Origin: Phanerodontia chrysosporium
Taxonomy: Eukaryota; Basidiomycota; Agaricomycetes; Polyporales; Phanerochaetaceae
DNA: 64,000 nucleotides
NCBI GenBank assembly: GCA_001910725.1
Contig: MJGA01000017.1
Location: 681,022-745,021 of the forward strand
Reading direction: 5' to 3'
The notes beneath the pieces were generated by a model that saw only the letters and a list, made by a program, of their open reading frames with translations, did no database searches and was not told where the DNA came from. Positions 32,761-42,062 of this stretch are shown here, piece after piece; positions within the stretch are counted from its first letter, which is position 1, and each line of letters begins with the position of its first letter. The translations under genes were made by a program, and so were the position numbers.

Positions 32761-33795
32761 GCCTATGCGCCGCGAATGTTTTGACACACTCGCGGCGAAC
32801 TGACGTGAATGGTCATGGTCCCATATACACATGGGTCAGCCGCGATTGTTTCGTGACAGTCGCGGCGATGCCTACCTTTTTTCGCGATCATGGGCATTTG
32901 CAGCAGTCTGAGCCATTTTTTAAATTAAATAATAATCATATCGCATCCAAATAAAATCGCAAAAATAGGCATATATCGCCGCGAGTGTTTCGTGACACTC
33001 GCGGCGATGCCTACCATTTTTCGCGATTTTTCCATGGGCATTTGCAGCAGCCAGACCCAATATTAAATTAAATAATGATCATATCGCATCCAAATAAAAT
33101 CGCAAAAATGGGGGTGTATCGCCGCGAGTGTTTCGTGACACTCGCGGCGATGCCTACCATTTTTCGCGATTTTTTCATGGTCGTTTGCAGCAGCCTGACC
33201 CAATATTAAATTAAATAATGATCATATCGCATCCAAATAAAATCGCAAAAATAGGGGTGCATCGCCGCGAGTGTTTCGTGACATTCGCGGCGATACCTAC
33301 CATTTTCTGCGATTTCTTCATGTGCACTTCGGTGGCCTGAGTAATTGTTTAAATTAAATAATAATCATATCTCATCCAAATAAAATTGCACAAATTGGCA
33401 TAAATCGCCGCGATTGTTTCGTGACATTCGCGGCGATGCCTACCATTTTTCGCGATTTTTCCATGGGCGTTTGCAGTCAGGATTCAATAGTTATTCAAGA
33501 ATGAAATCCTAAATTATAAACTGCAAGTACAGTGTTTTACCACTTTTTGAGAAACTGATTTTTTACGATGATGAACCCATATTGACATGGGTCAGCTGCA
33601 GGTGTTCTGTGACATATGCAGTGGACTGACACAGATAAAGGGTCATATTGATATGGGTCAGCCACAACTGTTTCAAGACACTTGCGGTGAACTGAGTCAC
33701 TTTTTACATTAACTAATAATGATATCTCATCCAAATAAAATCGCTGAAATTGGCACAAATTGCCACCACTGTTCGACAACATTCACGGCAATTAC
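32760..33795. repeat. Tandem satellite of about 142 bp with a strong hairpin in each unit
   Basis: At least five units, with hairpins starting near 32838, 32977, 33118, 33261 and 33405 (spacing 139-144 bp), and decayed units on both sides (32762, 33590, 33657, 33757). The hairpin stem is CGCCGCGAGTGT against ACACTCGCGGCG with loop TTCGTG. Units share ATCGCATCCAAATAAAATCG and ATGCCTACCATTTTTCGCG. No coding potential. Confidence 0.85.
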
Positions 33796-33883
33796 TATTA
33801 TTTTTCGTGATTTTGCCATGGGCATTTGCAGTTAAAATTAAATGATTATTCAAGAATGAAACCATAAATTATAAACTGCTGTC

Positions 33884-34399
33884 ATGGCGCTGAATCTCTG
33901 AGCCAACTCTGCTCATGAAAAATGCCAGAGTTCAAGGGAAGTTACGGAGTAACACGAACACTCGGAGTTGCAAACCCTGGTGGTCGCTATGAACTTTTAT
34001 TGACCACATGCCTTTATCATCTCAAAAACCTTTATCCCTTTGTTCCTGAGACAATTCCCAGATTGAAAGTATGATATATTGTGTGCATTTCCGGTCATCC
34101 ACGTGAATTCCAGACTCAGTAGTATATAAGCTCCCGTGTTAGCACTTGTATCTTCAGTTCAGATATCTACTTAGGTTTCCCCTGTACCTTCTCGACTCTG
34201 CATAAACCCTTCTCGCAACCCTGTATAGAACTGGACACCGCCACTTCTCGGTATCTCTGACTTTAAAATCCAGGCAACGCAGACCGCCGAGGGTGCAGCC
34301 CTCTAAGACTGAAGCCAACTGTCATCTGACTCCCGACCTCTGCTTTCTCTGATCCATTCTCTGTTCTCCGGCCCTATCTCTACCATGCACCTTGACATA
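33884..34399 (+). repeat. Possible solo LTR of an unrelated element
   Basis: Starts TGTCATGG and ends CCTTGACA, with a TATA motif (AGTATATAAGCTCCC) near 34121 and a pyrimidine-rich stretch after it, like an LTR promoter. No target duplication is visible and no internal region is attached, so this is only suggestive. Confidence 0.35.
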
Positions 34400-35035
34400 T
34401 AGTTGGGACTTATTATACTCTTAATCTGAACATGGTCACTTTACTGTATATTTCTACACTTGGATACTTATTTCAAAATGAAGCTCTGCTTGATCATGGC
34501 TATCTGAGTCACATTTCATTCTTATCTGATGGCAAACAGGTTTGGATTGTGATAGTCTGTCATTGGATTTGTCAAATCTGACCATATCTGTGTGATACTT
34601 TTGCAGTCAGCAACACATTGTTGTATTAGCTATACATATTTGAACATACAAACAATGAACGTGACAGTGTAGACCTATTTTTTGCATTATGTTTCGACTA
34701 TTTTCCTGGTTTAATTCAGTGAGGGAGGAGTTTTCCGATTGTTGAAAGTCCTAGCTGCCGACAGTTAGTGTCTGACTACTCAGATGGTGTACCTCTGATG
34801 CTGTCAAGATCACTAATCTGGTCACAACTGGTTCTTTGGATTGCCAGAGATAGCACTGTCATTTATAATAACAGCCCTTGCTGAGATAAACGAAGCTGTC
34901 ACTCTGCTGATGCAACCCCGGCCCGACATAGCCTAGGGACACAGTCAGCTGACACAAAGTCATAACACGGCGCAGTACAGCTCTGTTGCGCAGCGTAGCG
35001 TTAGGTTGCAGTGATATTGCTTGTTATGGTGAGGA
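34400..35035. other. Gene-free subtelomeric DNA
   Basis: A/T-rich sequence with no supported ORF. Parts resemble the DNA next to the terminal telomere (for example CTGATGCAACC and GACACAGTCAGCTGACAC near 34908-34955, against similar words near 63090-63120). Confidence 0.45.
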
Positions 35036-35160
35036 CTGGCCATTGGCTGAGGTAATTGTATAGCGTGCCCTACAGTACAGTAGTATATAAGGGTAGCACT
35101 GTTTGTTGCTGTGCGTTATGTCGATATCTTGGTGAATATGAATGGCTGGATAGGTTATTT
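35036..35160 (+). repeat. Diverged gypsy LTR relic (promoter part)
   Basis: TAATTGTATAGCGTGCCC then GTATATAAGGGTAGC and, 34 nt after the TATA, ATGTCGATATCTTGGTGAAT. The intact LTRs read TAATCGTATAGCCTGCCC, GTATATAAGGGTAGC and ATCTCGACCTCTTGGTCAAT in the same order, so this is an old relative in plus orientation. Confidence 0.65.
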
Positions 35161-35269
35161 GTTACTGTGTGATATGGTCTGCGATGCTGTTTTGTTGAGC
35201 TGTCGATTTGTGCTCAGTTTGTGGTGTGTTTGAGGTGTAGCTGGGTGACAGAGAGGTGAATAACAAGTT

Positions 35270-35613
35270 TTAGAATGTGAGAAATATTTTGATTTATTGT
35301 AATGTGTGAAAATGAGATGAAGTATGTTCTTTGTTTGGATGCTGTGATGGAGGTAAAGGTTGAGAAGGAGAGTTGTAGAGGTTGATGAGAAGGTGGGGTG
35401 AAGGTAATGATGAGCTGTTTATATGGTGAATGGAAGTGAAGGTAAGTTATGGAGATGTGTTGAAATGAGGTTATGTTAGCAAATAGCTGAAGTGATGTAG
35501 TTATTGAGATTGGTAGTGAATAGAGGGAAGGGAAAAAAAAGAAGAAAAAAGAGAAAAAATAAAATAAAATAAAGTGAAAAACAAAATAATAAATAAGTAA
35601 ATAAAAGGAGAAA

Positions 35614-35645
<32 letters not shown>

Positions 35646-35663
35646 GAAAAAAACAAAGTTTTA
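35270..35663. repeat. A/G-rich low-complexity stretch ending in a poly(A) run
   Basis: Purine-rich on the plus strand, with AAATAAAATAAAATAAAG and then an uninterrupted run of about 29 A at 35616-35644. It leads directly into TTTTAGGCGGGTTTAGGG. Nothing coding. Confidence 0.7.
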
Positions 35664-36377
35664 GGCGGGTTTAGGGTTTGGGGGCGCGAGACGCGAGCGT
35701 AGCGAGCGGCGAGCGCGGAATGCTTCACAGGAAAACCGAAGGCAGCCGACACGGTCGTGTCGCGCTGAGCTTTCGTCGTGAAGACTCATCAGCGGTTTCC
35801 TACTGGGATATATACCCCTTGCAACCGCCAGGCCCGAAGGGACTGGCGGGCCGACGAGAGGCGAAATGTCGCTCGTCGGCTGTAATGCGATTGGCGCGGA
35901 AAAACGTCTCCCCGAGGTCGGGAGCAACAAATCCCCTTAAGGGACTCTTTCTCGGCGAAAGTATGAAGGTTTTGAATGTACAGGTCATGCGGAAGGGGCC
36001 AACAACACCCCAGCGAGCAGCGGACTACCGAAAAGTCACCTTTCGAAGTCTCGAGATCTCGATCTGATCGGATCAACGCCACAAAGTGCCCGGACGAAGT
36101 CCGGCACGCAGCCACCCCGGCGAAAGTCTCCCGAACCTAGCGGAGTCAGTTCGGAGCCGACCCGGATTCGGGCCGGTTATTAACATGCGCATCGAATCCA
36201 GAGTTAACCGCAGCCCTGGGTCGAAGATCACATGATCACAAACGCTATTAGCAGCCACGAGATGAACACGTGGGACACGTGCGCGGCCATCACGGCGATC
36301 ACCGAAGCGCCCACGCCACGAAGGTGGGCGCTCACTGCATCCATTAAATAATGACGCTGTACAACAAAATACTCTAT
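35664..36377 (-). repeat. 3' terminal repeat (pLTR) of the Penelope-like element
   Basis: Direct copy of 40381-41087. Its outer (left) edge is GGGTTTAGGGTTTGGGGG. Contains a ribozyme at 35730-35800. Homology to the other copy ends at ACTCTAT. Confidence 0.88.
35730..35800 (-). ncRNA. Hammerhead ribozyme, Penelope-like copy 2
   Basis: Same core and stems as the copy at 32161. The stem III hairpin is extended by one pair here (GACACG/CGTGTC), with differences confined to the loop. Core bases CTGATGA and GAAA unchanged. Confidence 0.82.
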
Positions 36378-36414
36378 AACTGCTGGCTGTACCGTTCAAC
36401 GGGTACAACTCCGC

Positions 36415-36500
36415 TTCAGGGGGTTTAGGCCTGTGAGGGAGACGCTAATGAATATTTAGGCTTAGGGCTTAGGTTAGGGGTTTTGGGTTTGAACCAAAGT
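36415..36500 (+). repeat. Telomere-like words inside the Penelope-like element
   Basis: GGGTTTAGGCC, TTTAGGCTTAGGGCTTAGG and TTAGGGGTTTTGGG lie between the 3' terminal repeat and the ORF stop, in telomere orientation. They suggest that the ORF-bearing copy was itself once joined to a telomere. Confidence 0.55.
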
Positions 36501-36556
36501 GTGTGCCGCTAAGTAAATATCCTCTGACCATTACGGCCAGCAGTTATCGAATCGCA

Positions 36557-39500
36557 TTACTGCCATTCGTCCACGTGCATGTGTTGAACAGAGTCACTGT
36601 TCAATGCTGCTTGAATGATGTCCTTCTTCCAGCTATTGACTATGTCCCCGAGATTGCGAATTTTCTTTCGGGAGACAAGCCAGGCGCGGTCGTGGAATCC
36701 AACGGACCGTATATCCAGATCCTCCTGGACGATTCCCGAGTCCTTCTTCGCCGTACAAATACGATAGGGCTTACTATCCGTTGTGCCGTCATCTCCGCTA
36801 GCAACCGACTCCGCATCTGAGGCGGGTCCGAGGTCACCGACCTGGTCCTCCACTCCCAAAGATACATGGAGGGCAGGATTTACCTGCGGATCCGCATCTA
36901 ACCGAGGCTCGGCCATTGCGTATCGTATTCGTAGGGATTTAGGTACTCGTAACGCGTTGTCAGTCCACACAACACTGAGGTCGTGTGCCGAGAAGCTGGG
37001 TTCGCTGAGAGCTACAAGCTCGTCAACGTCCATGACATCCCTGGGATCGTAGGTCACACGGGGTTTCGCAACATTGGCTACGCCCACTCGGCCGGCCACC
37101 CCTTCAGGGCGACTCTCACCGGGATATAGACTGCTCTGCTCGCCTTGGAACTGACCGAGAGTCGTCTGCCGAAAGATTTTCAGCTCGGACCCATCAGTAC
37201 TCTCCGCGGCGTGCCACGTACGGTCCTGAGATTGATTAGCTCCGTCGAGCTTACTCAGGCTGGACAACCAGGATTCAACGACGACTTCAGACAAGCCGTG
37301 GACGTTGAACGCAGACCAAGCGGGATTGAAGTGGGATTTAAGCACAAAGACTTCATCCCGTACGATTGGCTCACCAAGCCTTCGTTCCCATCTTTGTGAA
37401 AAGTGAGCTTTAACCCAACTTCTCACCGCATCGTCTGGATATCCACGTGCCAAGTACAGATTACTCAGGTCTGATATGGCGTCTCTGTAGTGTTCCAGTT
37501 TACTACAAAGCGTGGCCAGACGAGACATCTCGCCGATAAAGGTGCCTTTCTTAACATCTTTCGGGTGGTGAGATGCCCATGGTATGCGTTCACGGTGGTT
37601 CAGTGGTTTAGAATAAGGTTTCCAATGTAACCTCTTCTCGACTGGGTCGAGATAGAGGAAAAGATCCAAGAACGGAGTGTGGTACTCCGACACTGACCAC
37701 TCGATTTCGATGCCGTCGTAGCGAATTTCGTTCGCATACGACATAGCCTCCTCTGCTGACGAAGCATAGACTATGCCGAGTACGTCGTCCAGATACCGAC
37801 CGAAGAAGGCAAACTTCGATTTCATGTCGGGTCTGGCGAGTATAGGGTTCTCGTAGTGAGAACCGTAGAGGTTAGCCAAGTCTGGACTACAGGCAATGCC
37901 CATAGCCAGGCCCCGGATCTGCTCTGCATACTCGTCGCCGAATTGTATAACGAGCCGCTTGTTAGCAGTCATGAAGGACATCAGGAAAAGCTGACGTTCT
38001 TCTGGGGAAAGCTTCTCCGCCTCGGGGCTGTTCCGCCACATTTGTGTGACTACACGGATACAGTTCTCTAAGGGGATGTTCGGATAGAAGGCGACGATAT
38101 CGCCCGAGACAATCCACGCTTTCCTGTGCTTATCAAGCTGCAACGACTCAAGCTGCCTCACGAGATGTTTAGAACCGTGAATTACGTGCGGCTGACGCGA
38201 CACGAGTGGCTTGAGCATTTTAGAAACATACGTAGCGGAGGGGGCTTGCGAGACAGAATGACACGGGACGATAGGCCGCATTTTGACTGGTCGCTTGTGT
38301 ACCTTAGGTACGCCATAGAACTGGCCGAGCGTATAGCCCGCTGTCTTCGCATCCTTCCCATGGATCTTTGATACAAGGAATTCCGCCAACTGACGCTTCC
38401 CAAGCCGCCTAGCAAGTCTGGCAGCGCGGAAGATCCGTTCGTGTTTCTCTTCCATAATCTCATCTGCCTCCAACAGGGATCCGAGCTTACGGTAGTTGGA
38501 GGGGTCGTTCCAGAGAGTACGGGTCTGATCAGTCGCCCAGTCGGCCTGCAAGATGCATACGCCGAGATTCTTATCAGAAGGACTAACGATATATTTGTTA
38601 GCACTCAAGTAGTCCTTGAGCTCGTCCAGCCAAACCAAGTTCAGGCTACGAGAAGTGGCTTTTACGCTTGGCATGACGTTCGAGATATATTCGTCCACGA
38701 ACTTGTCGCCTTTGCGAAGGCCGAGCTCAATGTACGCAGGTGTGGTGCGAACACCGTCATCAAAGCGCTTGCGCGCCTTGGGCACCACGAAGTCTGGGTC
38801 GAAGTCAGTGTCGTCGTCGTTTGGGGAGTCAATGAGTTTCTCAGTGAAGAAAACTCGCCACCTGAAGCGGTCTTTAAAGTCTTCCCATGCCTCACGCACT
38901 ACGTTCGATGACGGGACGGAGTACATTAAATAGCGGAGGCTAGACGATACATGCATTTGAAGATGTTCCGGTACAGTTACATGAGGTCCAAGAAAAACTC
39001 TCGAACGGAATCTCGCTGCACGCTTCACTTCAAGCGGCACTCGCTCGAGGAGCAACTGAATGGCACGGGGTGCCGGAAGCATCAGAATCACGTCGGGGTA
39101 GGAATGAGGAGCATCGTACCTCCAAGGGGCCGCGCGAACGTATGCGACTATTTCTTCTGGGTCTTCTTGCCCTTCCCTTGTTCCTTCCCCTTGCCCTTCT
39201 TGAGGCGATCCAGCCTCGCCGCTGCTGCAGCGGAGTCGCCGGGACGGGCCTTGATGGCCGACGTCTTGCGTTTGCCGGAGTCGCTTGCCGAGCTGGACAC
39301 TTTGCGCTTCGTGCCTTGCGCGGTGGTCGACAAGCGAGAAGGGCCGGCTTGAGGGGCTTTGTCCTGAGACGAAAGGATGAGCATCCTCGACGCGAGTTCG
39401 CGAAGAAGATGAGAAACTCACCTTGCCCTTGCCGTTCGTGAGCGCCTTCATGCCCGAGACGAGACCCTCGACTTGCTTCTCGAGCCTCTTGACAGCGGAG

Positions 39501-40357
39501 TCGACTGCGGTGTCATCCGTAGCCATTTCGACGTCCGCCTGATCCTTCAAGTCGCGCTTGGCCTTATTACGTTGCTGTTGAGTCAGCGCACGGTTCACCA
39601 CGAGCATGATGACCGTCGAGGCCAGCCGGGGAATGCTCCTCCGGATGTTCTCGTGCTGAGCAACCATAACAGGGTCCGTTACGAACTTGAGGGGATGGAG
39701 TTCCTCTGCAGACGGGACGGTCGCTGGCACTTGCCCTTCGACAGGAGGCCGAACGAATCCCTCGAGGACCTGGTAACGTTGCTCGAGCTCGTCTTTCCAG
39801 TGCGTGTCCGCAGCGGTCAGAACTCGGCGTGTCACCTCCATCGCTTGAAGGCGCGATTCATACCATGCGTGCTCAGCAGCCTTGGTCTCGATGAAACCGT
39901 CAAGGAGCTTTGCGGCGCAGGCCTTCACGATATCCGGGGCTTTCCCCGGAAAATCGGGTTTCTGTGACTCCAGAAACCCTTTCGTGAATTGAATCGCAGG
40001 CGTGCTGCCCAGCCCCTTCAGAGGTGAGGGGAGGGTGCCTGCAGCCTTGTGCTGGCGCAGCCGTTCGAGTTGAGCCGCTATCTCCACACGCTTCGTAGCG
40101 TCGTGGTGGATGTCCGTGAGGACTGGGCTCAACGCTACTTGGTAAAGCTTTGGCAACGTCGCAATGACCTCGTCAAGCGAGGTGCAATGCGCGAGGGCCG
40201 CTGCGCGACGCTCGTCAAACGTGCCGAAGCTGATCTGCTCGCCGAGCACCACTGAAGCCTGTGAAGGCGACAGCGCACGGGTGAACGAGGGGAAATGGCC
40301 TGTGGATGAAGACGCAGTCGCGCGGACCGCACGGCGAGTAGTGTCTTGGGCGGGCAT
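36557..40357 (-). CDS. Penelope-like reverse transcriptase, endonuclease-lacking
   Basis: One open frame of 1266 codons. Residues about 1-320 are helical and end in NGKGK; the reverse transcriptase lies about 640-1010. Its motifs fit the Penelope family: YGVPKVHKRPVKMRPIVPC, WIVSGDIVAFYPNIPLENCI, RGLAMGIACSPDLANLYGSH, the catalytic FGRYLDDVLG (about residue 855) and YHTPFLDLFLYL. A C-terminal region follows (IPWASHHPKDVKKGTFI) without a GIY-YIG endonuclease, placing it with Coprina/Athena-type elements that prime on chromosome ends. A perfect 58-nt intron signal (GTGAGT at 39421, TCTCAG at 39364) lies inside the ORF; splicing would end the first protein at 39148 with a Lys-rich tail, while the unspliced RNA reads into the reverse transcriptase. 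No stop or frameshift, so recent activity is possible. Confidence 0.88.
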   Translation of the reverse strand: MPAQDTTRRAVRATASSSTGHFPSFTRALSPSQASVVLGEQISFGTFDERRAAALAHCTSLDEVIATLPKLYQVALSPVLTDIHHDATKRVEIAAQLERLRQHKAAGTLPSPLKGLGSTPAIQFTKGFLESQKPDFPGKAPDIVKACAAKLLDGFIETKAAEHAWYESRLQAMEVTRRVLTAADTHWKDELEQRYQVLEGFVRPPVEGQVPATVPSAEELHPLKFVTDPVMVAQHENIRRSIPRLASTVIMLVVNRALTQQQRNKAKRDLKDQADVEMATDDTAVDSAVKRLEKQVEGLVSGMKALTNGKGKVSFSSSSRTRVEDAHPFVSGQSPSSRPFSLVDHRARHEAQSVQLGKRLRQTQDVGHQGPSRRLRCSSGEAGSPQEGQGEGTREGQEDPEEIVAYVRAAPWRYDAPHSYPDVILMLPAPRAIQLLLERVPLEVKRAARFRSRVFLGPHVTVPEHLQMHVSSSLRYLMYSVPSSNVVREAWEDFKDRFRWRVFFTEKLIDSPNDDDTDFDPDFVVPKARKRFDDGVRTTPAYIELGLRKGDKFVDEYISNVMPSVKATSRSLNLVWLDELKDYLSANKYIVSPSDKNLGVCILQADWATDQTRTLWNDPSNYRKLGSLLEADEIMEEKHERIFRAARLARRLGKRQLAEFLVSKIHGKDAKTAGYTLGQFYGVPKVHKRPVKMRPIVPCHSVSQAPSATYVSKMLKPLVSRQPHVIHGSKHLVRQLESLQLDKHRKAWIVSGDIVAFYPNIPLENCIRVVTQMWRNSPEAEKLSPEERQLFLMSFMTANKRLVIQFGDEYAEQIRGLAMGIACSPDLANLYGSHYENPILARPDMKSKFAFFGRYLDDVLGIVYASSAEEAMSYANEIRYDGIEIEWSVSEYHTPFLDLFLYLDPVEKRLHWKPYSKPLNHRERIPWASHHPKDVKKGTFIGEMSRLATLCSKLEHYRDAISDLSNLYLARGYPDDAVRSWVKAHFSQRWERRLGEPIVRDEVFVLKSHFNPAWSAFNVHGLSEVVVESWLSSLSKLDGANQSQDRTWHAAESTDGSELKIFRQTTLGQFQGEQSSLYPGESRPEGVAGRVGVANVAKPRVTYDPRDVMDVDELVALSEPSFSAHDLSVVWTDNALRVPKSLRIRYAMAEPRLDADPQVNPALHVSLGVEDQVGDLGPASDAESVASGDDGTTDSKPYRICTAKKDSGIVQEDLDIRSVGFHDRAWLVSRKKIRNLGDIVNSWKKDIIQAALNSDSVQHMHVDEWQ

Positions 40358-40380
40358 GGTGAAGAGTGCTTACTCGATTG

Positions 40381-41087
40381 ATTAGGGTTTGGGGGGCGCG
40401 AGACGCGAGCGTAGCGAGCGGCGAGCGCGGAATGCTTCACAGGAAAACCGAAGGCAGCCGACACTGTTGTGTCGCGCTAAGCTTTCGTCGTGAAGACTCA
40501 TCAGCGGTTTCCTACTGGGATATATACCCTTGCAACCGCCAGGCCCGAAGGGACTGGCGGGCCGACGAGAGGCGAAATGTCGCTCGTCGGCTGTAATGCG
40601 ATTGGTGCGGAGAAAAGTCTCCCTGAGGTCGGGAGCAACGAATCCCTTAAGGGACTCTTTCTCGGCAAAAGTACGAAGGTTTTGTATGTACAGATCATGC
40701 GGAAGGGGCCAACAACACCCCAACGAGCAGCGGACTACCGAAAAGTCACCTTTCGAAGTCTCGAGATCTCGATCTGATCGGATCAACGCCACAAAGTGCC
40801 CGGACGAAGTCCGGCCCGCGGCTACCCCGGCGAAAGTCTCCCGAACCTAGCGGAGTCAGTTCGGAGCCGACCCGGATTCGGGCCGGTTATTAACACGCGC
40901 ATCGAATCCAGAGTTAACCGCAGCCCTGGGTCGAAGATCACATGATCACAGACGCTATTAGCAGCCACGAGACAGACACGTGGGACACGTGCGCGGCCAT
41001 CATGGCAATCACCGAAGTGCCCACGCCACAAAGGCGGGCGCTCACTGCATCCATTAAATAATGACGCTGTACAACAAAATACTCTAT
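40381..41087 (-). repeat. 5' terminal repeat (pLTR) of the Penelope-like element
   Basis: Direct copy of 35664-36377, beginning ATTAGGGTTTGGGGGG only 24 bp upstream of the ORF start codon. Probably carries the element promoter; no TATA box is obvious. Confidence 0.85.
40442..40512 (-). ncRNA. Hammerhead ribozyme, Penelope-like copy 3
   Basis: Same core; one change in stem III (UUAGC for UCAGC) replaces a C-G pair by U-G, so the helix is kept. Located just upstream of the ORF in the element sense, where self-cleavage would free the 5' end of the coding RNA. Confidence 0.82.
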
Positions 41088-41281
41088 TATACTGGTTTTT
41101 TACTGGTACCTTAGGGCTTAGGTCACCCTCCAGGCTTTGACTTTTATTTTTGCGAAATAACGAGGGGTATCCCCGACACATTTCAACCTGTGTGAAATTA
41201 TGGAACGTGGAAATCCATGAATCGGGATCGGTTATGTATGATGCAAGCATGAGATCAAATACATGAAACATGACTGAATCT

Positions 41282-41516
41282 CCGATGGCTGCTCGAGCAG
41301 CGATCGGAAACGGTCCAGTCATGGCAGGTAACACTGCGTAAAACCAGTGTTACTGTCCGATCACTGCTCGAACAGCGATCGGGTGGCGACAGCTGATGAG
41401 ATTGGTAGGACCACCCGATTGCTGTTCGAGCAGCGATCGGGAAGCACCGACAATCGAAGGCAGCAAAGGGAGCGAGTATACCCATGAGCCCCGATCGCTG
41501 CTCGAGGAGCGATCGG
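41282..41516. repeat. Palindrome array 1 (4 copies)
   Basis: 26-bp palindromes starting at 41282, 41357, 41415 and 41491. Half-site CCGATCGCTGCTC followed by its reverse complement, with small changes. The spacers are 32-50 bp. Intergenic, upstream of the gene at 42063. Confidence 0.9.
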
Positions 41517-41716
41517 AGTGAGGGCTTCATTGCACAGAAGGCACTTTGATCACACCCCATAGCAGGCAAAGTGACAACAAATTGTTATACGCAAGCGACA
41601 ACAGTCTGCATATGATGACATGCTGGTTTTCAAGTCACCAGTCCCTCAATCATGTAACCACAAACAGAGATCGTGAATAAATGTCAGAAGTGTTTATGCC
41701 TCGAATAAATCGCCCT

Positions 41717-41775
41717 CGGTTCAGGGTAGATGTTGGGTTCAGAATGGGTTAGGGGTTCAGAGGGTTCAAAGAGGA
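41717..41775 (+). repeat. Degenerate telomere-like words in the inverted repeat arm
   Basis: GGTTCAGGGTAGATG, GGGTTCAGAATGGG, TTAGGGGTTCAGAGGG in series; the mirror copy is at about 44389-44445 on the other arm. Confidence 0.45.
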
Positions 41776-42062
41776 GTTGACGAAAAGGCATTTGTGCCAC
41801 GACCAATTTTACAGATGTTTGTGTCGGTCACATAGTAGAGATCATACTATCTGGGATGTCAGAAATTGCATACGTCTGCCACAAACATATTTAAAAACAA
41901 AAACAAATGCAAAGGCGGGAATGTCCATTCCACCGCCATCAGCTGGTCGATCTATCTGCAAACAGGTGCATACAACATGTGATCAAATTCTTATCAGTAG
42001 CGATCTCGCGCAAGGGCAATGCTGAGCGACTTGAAAGACCACCACCACCATCCACCCTCGTA

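Larger units (their letters stand above)
35664..41087 (-). mobile_element. Full-length Penelope-like retroelement (Coprina/Athena type), attached to telomere-like repeats
   Basis: About 5.4 kb in minus orientation: 5' terminal repeat (41087-40381), one long ORF (40357-36557), and 3' terminal repeat (36377-35664). The two terminal repeats are direct, about 710 bp, and each has a hammerhead ribozyme. The 3' end abuts GGGTTTAGGGTTTGGGG on the plus strand. Direct pseudo-LTRs, a Penelope-type reverse transcriptase without a GIY-YIG endonuclease, hammerhead motifs and attachment to G-strand telomere repeats are the known traits of telomere-associated, endonuclease-lacking Penelope-like elements described from rotifers and basidiomycetes. 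Confidence 0.88.

Noticed and set aside
36557..40357. The reverse transcriptase ORF as telomerase (TERT) or a group II intron protein
   Set aside because: Motif order and wording (YGVPKVHK, RGLAMGIACSPDLANLY, FGRYLDDVLG, FLDLFLYL) fit Penelope-like elements, there is no TERT T motif that I can see, and the ORF lies between direct terminal repeats.
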